37,796 nt of DNA, from assembly GCF_013386165.1 (NCBI RefSeq), contig NZ_JACAOS010000035.1:1-37796 (forward strand), in the 5' to 3' direction. Origin of the DNA: Pseudomonas gingeri (GTDB lineage Bacteria > Pseudomonadota > Gammaproteobacteria > Pseudomonadales > Pseudomonadaceae). The position numbers and the translations under genes are program-made. Position 1 is the stretch's first letter. Each line of letters begins with the position of its first letter. This document shows positions 32,931 through 37,796 of this stretch, piece after piece. The notes under the pieces were generated by a model, which saw only the letters and a list, made by a program, of their open reading frames with translations, did not search any database and was not told where the DNA came from.

Positions 32931-33073
32931 GTAATCGAATCCGTGCGATGGTCAAGGTGCCACCAGTATACAAGCTCGTAATGGTGACCAAGACTACCTT
33001 TAAGATGCCGTTCAAAGCAGCCGGAAGCTGCGATGCCAGCTGATCTGTCGTACATAAACCGGAGCCATGGATG

Positions 33074-34588
33074 CTAGATCTTGGCGCCATGCATAATTAT
33101 CCGGCCATCATATCCACAGCTAATCCAGCGACAGCCATTGGTTGGAAGAACATCGGTTGCAAAGTTTTCGTGTTTCCCAATGACATCACCCTGCCGTGAT
33201 AGCAGATCCCACCGGCTTACGAATCCATCCTCGCCGCACGTCAGCAGCACGTGCCTGGCTTCGAATCGCACACGCCGGACCGGCCCGTCATGGGCGGCAA
33301 GGCAATCCATGCGCGTCAGTGTCGGGACAGACGCCAATAGGTGCACCGTGCCGTCAAGGTCACCCGCGGCCAAGATAACGCCACCATCGGTATCGATCCA
33401 ACTCGCTAGCGTCCTCAGCGGGCGACCCAGATCAATCACATCCGCACAGTCCCACCCCTCGGGCTGCCACAACCTAACCGTTCGATCCTCCGATGCGGTG
33501 GCGAAGCTGCCATCACCTAAAGGCGCGATCGCCCAGATCCAGCTGGCGTGGGCCTGACGCCGATCCGAGGCACCTGTCGCCAGATTCCAGACCGTCACGC
33601 GACCGTCAGCTGCCCCGGTGACGAGGCGGCCACAGCCTAACCTTGCCGAGGACAGTACGGCCGAATCCGATGTGCCGACCACCTTTGACTTCCCGGTTGC
33701 CAGGGACCAATGCCTGATCGTGCGGTCCCGCGAATGCGAAACAAGCTCACCAGGCGCAGATTCCACCAGACCCAAGATGGACTGTGTATGTCCGTCAAAC
33801 TGACCTAAACTCCTGCCCTCGCGATCCCAAAGCCGGATGGTTGCGTCACGTCCAGCGCTTGCAAAACCCATGTCGCCAAGGTCGGCAAGCGCCCATACGT
33901 ATCCCCGGTGGCCCGGTTGGAAGGGACCGTCGACTTGCGGGGAACGCAGTGGCTCGTACATCAGATCACTGCGCATGACGTATTTTTGGCCAGCGTCCAC
34001 TAGGGCTCCGGCGTGCCAGAGCGTGTGGTCGAATACAATCAGGCTGCCCTTGCGGGGGCGCAGTCTGAGCGTGGAATCACGGTTCGACATGGCTGCGGAC
34101 CGCCCCTCAAAGAACACCGTCTCTCCGCCGCTGAATGCATCGTCGTTAAGATAAATCATGAAGGTCAGGCGCGACTGTGTGCTCTGGCGATGGTGTACAC
34201 CGTCCTGGTGAGCGCGGAACTGGGTGCCGGGCCGATAGCGGCAAAAGCGCAGCCGCTCATTGACGCCGACCATACGCCATCCTTCCTCATCGAGGACCGT
34301 ACCGAGCCTGGGCATTCGCGAGGCGCAGTGCGTCAAGCGTTCGAACAGTCGCCCGGCCAGAGCGGGGTCGTCTGCCACGATCCGGTCATTGTCGCGGTAG
34401 GAGGACGGATAGTCAGACCCTGCATTGGCGAACCCGCACTTCTCCGTGGCTTCCACCAAGGCCTCGCACTCGCTTGTCGAGAGAAAACCGTGGACTAGGA
34501 CACACCGCACCGAGTCACCCAGCGGTAGCTCGACCGAGGTCGACGAAGCAGTGGCTCCCGCCACCAGTCTTTCAGCGAAGGAATTCAT
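33074..34588 (-). CDS. Prolyl-4-hydroxylase-like 2OG-Fe(II) oxygenase fused to WD40 repeats
   Basis: A 504-residue two-domain protein. Residues about 25-212 form a 2-oxoglutarate/iron dioxygenase of the prolyl-4-hydroxylase type: HQD (His127, Asp129), distal His192 (LWHAG) and the 2-oxoglutarate contact Lys202, ten residues later. Residues about 226-504 are WD40-type blades (for example ASAGRDATIRLWD, SHSRDRTIRHW, TGAADGRVTVWN, ATASEDRTVRLW, CGEDGFVSRWD, CGYDGRIIMHG), about six or seven. The start at 34588 has a GGAGG site; an upstream ATG lies in the operator. No signal peptide, so it is cytoplasmic. It is divergent from a TetR gene across paired operators. The hydroxylated target is unknown; the propeller probably recruits it. 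Confidence 0.85.
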   Translation of the reverse strand: MNSFAERLVAGATASSTSVELPLGDSVRCVLVHGFLSTSECEALVEATEKCGFANAGSDYPSSYRDNDRIVADDPALAGRLFERLTHCASRMPRLGTVLDEEGWRMVGVNERLRFCRYRPGTQFRAHQDGVHHRQSTQSRLTFMIYLNDDAFSGGETVFFEGRSAAMSNRDSTLRLRPRKGSLIVFDHTLWHAGALVDAGQKYVMRSDLMYEPLRSPQVDGPFQPGHRGYVWALADLGDMGFASAGRDATIRLWDREGRSLGQFDGHTQSILGLVESAPGELVSHSRDRTIRHWSLATGKSKVVGTSDSAVLSSARLGCGRLVTGAADGRVTVWNLATGASDRRQAHASWIWAIAPLGDGSFATASEDRTVRLWQPEGWDCADVIDLGRPLRTLASWIDTDGGVILAAGDLDGTVHLLASVPTLTRMDCLAAHDGPVRRVRFEARHVLLTCGEDGFVSRWDLLSRQGDVIGKHENFATDVLPTNGCRWISCGYDGRIIMHGAKI

Positions 34589-34603
34589 CGCAACCTCCAA
34601 AGC

Positions 34604-34617
34604 TGGTCTCGTGACCA
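34604..34617. promoter_or_regulatory. Operator-like palindrome 1 (TGGTCTCGTGACCA)
   Basis: A 14-bp palindrome with one mismatched pair, 16 bp before the oxygenase start and overlapping its leader. It sits inside a roughly 28-bp direct repeat shared with palindrome 2; centres are 60 bp apart. Confidence 0.7.
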
Positions 34618-34626
34618 ATATTTGGA

Positions 34627-34655
34627 AAACTAGTAGGCCGCGAGGTCAATGTCAA
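34627..34655 (-). promoter_or_regulatory. Putative promoter of the oxygenase-WD40 gene
   Basis: Minus-strand TTGACA (34655-34650) and TAGTTT (34632-34627) with a 17-bp spacer. It lies between the two palindromes, so a dimer or looped tetramer at both could shut it off. Confidence 0.5.
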
Positions 34656-34663
34656 TGCTAAGC

Positions 34664-34677
34664 TGGTCACGTGACCA
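34664..34677. promoter_or_regulatory. Operator-like palindrome 2 (TGGTCACGTGACCA)
   Basis: A perfect 14-bp palindrome, 16 bp before the TetR start. Its placement mirrors palindrome 1 relative to the divergent gene, indicating autoregulation of the TetR gene and control of the oxygenase gene. Confidence 0.75.
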
Positions 34678-34693
34678 ACATTGGAAATATGAC

Positions 34694-35296
34694 ATGGCAC
34701 GGCGCTCGAACACTGATGAAAGACGCAGCCAGATCGTGGCGGCATTGCAGGCCGTCATGGCAAAGGCCGGCTACGCAGGCGCAACCATAGCGGCCATCGC
34801 CCGGCACGCCGGTCTCACCGCCGGCCTGGTGCACTACCACTTCCGGGACAAACGCGAGATCTTGGTGGCACTGGTCGACTCTCTGGCCGAATACGCCCAT
34901 CAGCGATACGAGTCCCGGGCGGCCTCGGCCCAAACGGCCGGGCAAAGGCTCCAAGCCTACATCACAGCCTACCTTGCCTACGGCCAGGACGCGCAGCCTG
35001 ATGCGGTTGCGGCGTGGGTGATGATTGGGGAGCAGTCAGCGCACGATCCTGACGTACGCGAGGTGTACCAGGCGGCGTTAGCGGTGCAGATGAAGCTCCT
35101 GAAAAAGCTGCTCCGGCAGCGGTTCGCCGAACGCGGTCGCCGCGCCCGGCGGCTCGACTCATTCGTGGCTGGCATCACATGCTTCATCCAGGGGGCGTTC
35201 ACCCTCTCTACCACGGCTCGACCGCTGCTGCCGGCGGCCTTCGCCGCGCCGACACTGATCGCCTGGGTGGAGCGCTACATTGATGCGGAGGAGTAA
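34694..35296 (+). CDS. TetR-family transcriptional regulator (BetI-like N-terminus)
   Basis: A 200-residue regulator. The HTH region is at about 27-48 (IAAIARHAGLTAGLVHYHFRDKREIL), and a C-terminal TetR_C-like domain follows (DAVAAWVMIGEQSAHDPDVREVY). The ATG at 34694 is chosen because an upstream in-frame ATG (34649) would place the operator inside the coding sequence. Its stop overlaps the next start (TAATG), so it is coupled to the HD-hydrolase gene. It probably binds the paired palindromes upstream. Confidence 0.88.
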   Translation: MARRSNTDERRSQIVAALQAVMAKAGYAGATIAAIARHAGLTAGLVHYHFRDKREILVALVDSLAEYAHQRYESRAASAQTAGQRLQAYITAYLAYGQDAQPDAVAAWVMIGEQSAHDPDVREVYQAALAVQMKLLKKLLRQRFAERGRRARRLDSFVAGITCFIQGAFTLSTTARPLLPAAFAAPTLIAWVERYIDAEE

Positions 35297-35982
35297 TGAC
35301 GGGGCCGTCAGAAGAAAGCAGCATATTCCGAGCCTGGGCACATCGCGATCTCGACGCGTCTGAGGATATGGGTTTTACAGCCTGGGTTCGCGTCTGGACG
35401 GAGCTTGGGGTCAGAGGTGTGTCGCGAGAGGCATACGAAAAACTCATTCGACACTACGACGAGCCTCACCGCGCGTACCATAACCGCCAGCATTTGGCTG
35501 AATGCCTCCAGGTGCGCCTACTCGTCAACGCTGCCTGCCAAGCCCCTGCCGAAGTCGACCTCGCGCTATGGTTCCACGACGCGATCTACGACCCCCTTCG
35601 CACTGATAACGAGCTACGCAGTGCACAATGGCTGGACGAGGTGGCACGTGATGGCTGCCTGGACGATGAAACGCGACGCAGGCTTTATGACCTGATCATG
35701 GTGACGCGACACGACTGCGCCCCAGCGTCGGTAGACGAAGCGGTGCTGGTGGATACGGATCTGGCAATCCTTGGGGCATCGTTCGAGCGGTTCGAGGAGT
35801 ACGATCAACAAATCCGCCGCGAGTATCGATACATACCTCTGTCTGTGTACCGCCGAAAGCGGCGTCAGATCCTGGAGGGTTTTCTAGCACGCGGCCGCAT
35901 CTACACGACCGCACCGTACTTCGATGCATTCGAGCAGCAGGCACGCGTAAATCTTGCACGCGCCATCGACCGCCTCGACTAA
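35296..35982 (+). CDS. Predicted metal-dependent HD-superfamily phosphohydrolase (COG4339-like)
   Basis: A 228-residue cytoplasmic protein. Signature elements are YHNRQH (61-66), LWFHDAIYDP with His94-Asp95, a following NELRSA, and a later MVTRHDC; these give an HD-type metal centre. Members of this group are annotated as predicted HD phosphohydrolases without a settled substrate, as far as I know. The start overlaps the TetR stop (TAATG) and lies just downstream of a GGAGGAG site, so regulator and hydrolase are made together. Co-control with the divergent oxygenase-WD40 gene is likely. Confidence 0.82.
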   Translation: MTGPSEESSIFRAWAHRDLDASEDMGFTAWVRVWTELGVRGVSREAYEKLIRHYDEPHRAYHNRQHLAECLQVRLLVNAACQAPAEVDLALWFHDAIYDPLRTDNELRSAQWLDEVARDGCLDDETRRRLYDLIMVTRHDCAPASVDEAVLVDTDLAILGASFERFEEYDQQIRREYRYIPLSVYRRKRRQILEGFLARGRIYTTAPYFDAFEQQARVNLARAIDRLD

Positions 35983-36150
35983 AAACGCAGAAACGAAGGG
36001 ATATAAGGCTGCTATCGATAGAGCGGGCCGTTGCTTAGGGTGAATGGGCGGGGGAGAGCATCGCAGCGCCTGGCGGGCGATTAGCTCCCTGTAGGTTATT
36101 TTGTCCTGTTCGGAGAAGCCCGTCTTATAATCCTCCCCAACTAATGCGCG

Positions 36151-36207
36151 AAATGGCCTTCCAAAAAAACTCATATTTCCCACGCGTTTCAGGCGTGGGA
36201 GAATATT
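36151..36207. repeat. 57-bp direct repeat, copy 1
   Basis: Matches 37740-37796 at 54 of 57 bases in the same orientation; all three differences are G here and A there. It contains TCCCACGC-GTTTCAG-GCGTGGGA, a perfect 8-bp hairpin (36178-36200). Weaker similarity extends about 15 bases to the left (AACT...). Confidence 0.8.
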
Positions 36208-36232
36208 GCGTGCGCCAAACGTCAGGGCTACT

Positions 36233-36272
36233 GTTCAAGTGTCGCTGCAAATTCAGCGACACGGGTTTGAAC
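36233..36272 (+). other. Long two-part hairpin upstream of the structured leader
   Basis: GTGTCGCTG (36239-36247) pairs with CAGCGACAC (36254-36262) around loop CAAATT, and GTTCAA (36233-36238) with TTGAAC (36267-36272), leaving a GGGT bulge: 15 bp in all. No T-run. The GTTCAA/TTGAAC pair recurs at 36380-36385/36412-36417. Confidence 0.6.
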
Positions 36273-36288
36273 GCCCGGAAATGAATAG

Positions 36289-36452
36289 GCGCACAGCGCC
36301 GCGAAAGCGGTATTTTTGCGCTCGCGTTATGGCGGGCTGTGCGCAGGAGGCTTCTGCCTGCCGGTTCCTATTCCCGGTCGTTCAACCTGCGTACGGTCCG
36401 CCACCTTTTGTTTGAACGCGGAAAGTGGCGAACTCCTGAACTCGAATAGGAA
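36289..36452 (+). ncRNA. C4-like antisense RNA leader of the DUF3077 gene
   Basis: Outer stem GCGCACAGC (36289-36297) with GCTGTGCGC (36336-36344), enclosing CCGC-GAAA-GCGG (36299-36310). Downstream, CCGG-(9-base loop)-CCGG at 36361-36377 displays TTCCTATTC, the exact complement of GAATAGGAA (36444-36452), which contains the AGGA ribosome site of the next gene. A second complementarity, CGCCAC (36399-36404) with GTGGCG (36425-36430), precedes it. Two loop-to-leader complementarities of this kind are the hallmark of phage C4 antisense RNAs, which act on the transcript that carries them. Naming it C4 is inference; the pairings are read directly. Confidence 0.6.
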
Positions 36453-36459
36453 TGCCGCT

Positions 36460-36903
36460 ATGGTCAAGAAGATCACCCCCGATCCGCCTGTCGTTTGCAA
36501 AGCCCTCAGCACTGCGGATAAAGAGACATACCTGCGTAAGCTCCCGGACACTCCGTCCAACGAATCCGAGCCAGCTCCGGCCAACACGCCCCGTTTGCTC
36601 GACACCCTCGCATTCACTAGCGCCAACCCCGTCATCCCTGAAGCCCCCTACAAACCCACGCTATTCGCCATCCAACCCGGGGTACGTGCCCAGGACGCCT
36701 TGGTCTACGTTTCCAATCTGCTCGAAACGGCGGAACTCAATGGCGACGAAATCAGCCTGCACACCAACCCGGTCGAACGGGCGTTGTTCTGGGGCATGCT
36801 GCATTCGGTGGAGGTGGCGCGGGCAGTGGTGGATGCCTTGCTGGAGGGCGCATCTCCCTCCCATCAGCTATCGTCAGCGTCGGGCAGCCCTGAGAATGGT
36901 TGA
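36460..36903 (+). CDS. DUF3077-type small protein
   Basis: A 147-residue protein with a low-complexity Pro/Ser/Thr-rich N-terminal half and a conserved-looking C-terminal segment (LFAIQPGVRAQDALVYVSNLL near residue 68 and ERALFWGMLHSVEVARAVVDALLE later), the pattern I associate with DUF3077. The ATG at 36460 is eight bases after AGGA; an ATG at 36452 in another frame is rejected. The ribosome site is the target of the complementary loop in the leader, so translation is probably switched by RNA pairing. Function unknown; several copies per genome are common in Pseudomonas. Confidence 0.72.
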   Translation: MVKKITPDPPVVCKALSTADKETYLRKLPDTPSNESEPAPANTPRLLDTLAFTSANPVIPEAPYKPTLFAIQPGVRAQDALVYVSNLLETAELNGDEISLHTNPVERALFWGMLHSVEVARAVVDALLEGASPSHQLSSASGSPENG

Positions 36904-36960
36904 GGTCGTCAGCCAATAAAGCGGCCCACGTTTCCAAGGCGTTGGGTATGGTGTGAAAAC

Positions 36961-36995
36961 GGGACGTATTTATTGAGAGCAAATAAATACGTCCC
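36961..36995. repeat. 14-bp perfect inverted repeat, GGGACGTATTTATT type
   Basis: GGGACGTATTTATT (36961-36974) and its exact complement (36982-36995) with a 7-base loop, then CCTTTT. It could terminate the DUF3077 transcript, but resembles the GGGGAC-type palindrome at 31960-32008 and may be the same class of dispersed repeat. The rest of 36904-37173 shows no gene. Confidence 0.6.
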
Positions 36996-37173
36996 CCTTT
37001 TGGATTTGAATCATGAAATCGCCGGTTTTCATGTGATGTATTCTGTCTGCAAAGGCTCCGTTTTGACCGACTGCGAGGTTCAGCAATCGGCCAGAAACAG
37101 CCAGTCTGCAACTCAGCTAATGGTCTGAGAGAGTAGCGTTTCCCCCGGACAGCACTTGCAAAGGATTCATGCG

Positions 37174-37728
37174 ATGGAAGGCCAGCCGACACTCTTCACC
37201 AGCCGTCTAATACTCACGCCGCTGCAACTGACTGATGCGGCGGCGGTGCAGCAACTCTTCCCCCAGTGGGAAGTTGTGCGCTATCTGGATAGTCGAGTCC
37301 CCTGGCCCTATCCGGAGGACGGCGGTATGGTTTACGTTCGGGATGTCGCCTTACCTGCCATGGCTGCGGGACGGGAGTGGCATTGGATGATTCGCAGGCG
37401 ATCGCGACCTGAGCACAGCATCGGCAGCATTAGCCTGTATGACCAACCTGGTAACCACAGAGGCTTCTGGCTCGCCCCGCAGTACCAGGGCAATGGCTAC
37501 ATGCGCGAAGCCTGCAAAATCATCAACGCCTACTGGTTCGAAACATTATTGCGCCCAGTAATGCAGGTCCCCAAGGCCGTTGCCAACCACGCCTCGCGCA
37601 AGGTATCCCAACATGAGGGCATGCGCCTGATAGAGACGCGGGACGGGCACTTCGTGTCAGGCCCCATGGAGGTGGAAGTTTGGGAGATCACTCGAAGCGA
37701 GTGGCTCGCAGGAGGCGGTGAGACCTAA
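37174..37728 (+). CDS. GNAT-family N-acetyltransferase
   Basis: A 184-residue acetyl-CoA-dependent acetyltransferase of the RimJ/RimL type (opening LFTSRLILTPLQLTDAAAV). The acetyl-CoA pyrophosphate motif appears as PQYQGNGYM (Q-x-x-G-x-G), followed by a helix and a VPKAVANHASRKVSQHEGMRL stretch in which the usual N..S..V..K.GF pattern is recognisable. The ATG at 37174 has AAGGA eight bases upstream; a nearby ATG is out of frame. The stop lies 11 bases before repeat copy 2. Substrate (protein N-terminus, antibiotic or metabolite) is not evident. Confidence 0.85.
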   Translation: MEGQPTLFTSRLILTPLQLTDAAAVQQLFPQWEVVRYLDSRVPWPYPEDGGMVYVRDVALPAMAAGREWHWMIRRRSRPEHSIGSISLYDQPGNHRGFWLAPQYQGNGYMREACKIINAYWFETLLRPVMQVPKAVANHASRKVSQHEGMRLIETRDGHFVSGPMEVEVWEITRSEWLAGGGET

Positions 37729-37739
37729 CTTCAGCACGG

Positions 37740-37796
37740 AAATGACCTTCCAAAAAAACTCATATTTCCCACACGTTTCAGGCATGGGAGAATATT
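37740..37796. repeat. 57-bp direct repeat, copy 2 (runs to the window end)
   Basis: 54 of 57 bases match copy 1. Two of the three changes fall in the hairpin stem and weaken it. Because the window stops here, the repeat may continue. Confidence 0.8.

Larger units (their letters stand above)
35983..36459. other. 477-base region: repeat, hairpins and structured RNA leader
   Basis: No convincing protein gene. In order it contains unassigned sequence to 36150, 57-bp repeat copy 1 (36151-36207), a long hairpin (36233-36272) and a C4-like structured leader (36289-36452) before the DUF3077 gene. Confidence 0.6.

Noticed and set aside
35884..36183. 99-codon minus-strand frame starting in repeat copy 1
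   Set aside because: Overlaps the end of the HD-hydrolase gene, has no convincing ribosome site, and the repeat at its start continues differently in copy 2.
36151..37796. 57-bp repeats as a CRISPR array
   Set aside because: Only two copies, 1.6 kb apart with genes between; no regular spacers and no cas genes.
36151..37796. 57-bp repeats as integron attC sites
   Set aside because: A sequence like RYYYAAC precedes copy 2, but no matching GTTRRRY end follows copy 1 and no integrase is present.

Overview
The window looks like chromosomal DNA from a Pseudomonas of the fluorescens/putida type. This is judged from high GC, gammaproteobacterial amine and amino-acid catabolism genes, ABC-transporter operons with strong intercistronic hairpins, a DUF3077-type gene and short GGGGAC-type palindromes. 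No database search was possible, so species level is not claimed. No tRNA, rRNA, insertion sequence or CRISPR array was seen.

Layout: (1) 1-7366 is a divergent polyamine block. On the minus strand puuD, potG and potH (cut by the window edge); on the plus strand puuA, puuC, puuB. Together they import polyamine and run the gamma-glutamylated putrescine route to GABA. (2) 7426-16134 is a methylated-amine/betaine block: a DgcA-like flavin/Fe-S demethylase with a small cupin on the minus strand; then, across a striking inverted repeat, a TetR regulator, a ProC-like reductase, a ProX/ProW/ProV-type betaine ABC importer, and a convergent sodium:solute symporter. (3) 16442-26212 is a hydroxyproline-type block: LysR regulator, polar amino-acid ABC importer, DapA-family deaminase, D-amino-acid dehydrogenase, aldehyde dehydrogenase, proline-racemase-family epimerase and GntR regulator. 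This set would take 4-hydroxyproline to 2-oxoglutarate. A 37-bp compound dyad occurs almost identically on both sides of it (16200-16236 and 26332-26368). (4) 26461-31768 holds a LysE-type exporter, an unknown secreted protein, a nucleoside-hydrolase-family protein and a large secreted protein joining Asp-box propeller blades to a single c-type haem motif. (5) 31769 to the end is accessory DNA: palindromic repeats, an unrecognised gene, a prolyl-4-hydroxylase/WD40 fusion facing a TetR-HD-hydrolase pair across two matching palindromic operators, and a cassette (C4-like antisense RNA leader, DUF3077 gene, acetyltransferase) bounded by two 57-bp direct repeats.

Most notable: the C4-like leader whose hairpin loop is perfectly complementary to the Shine-Dalgarno region of the next gene; the 57-bp repeats around that cassette; the oxygenase-WD40 fusion with its operator pair; the propeller-cytochrome beside a nucleoside hydrolase; and the compound dyad shared by two transporter genes.
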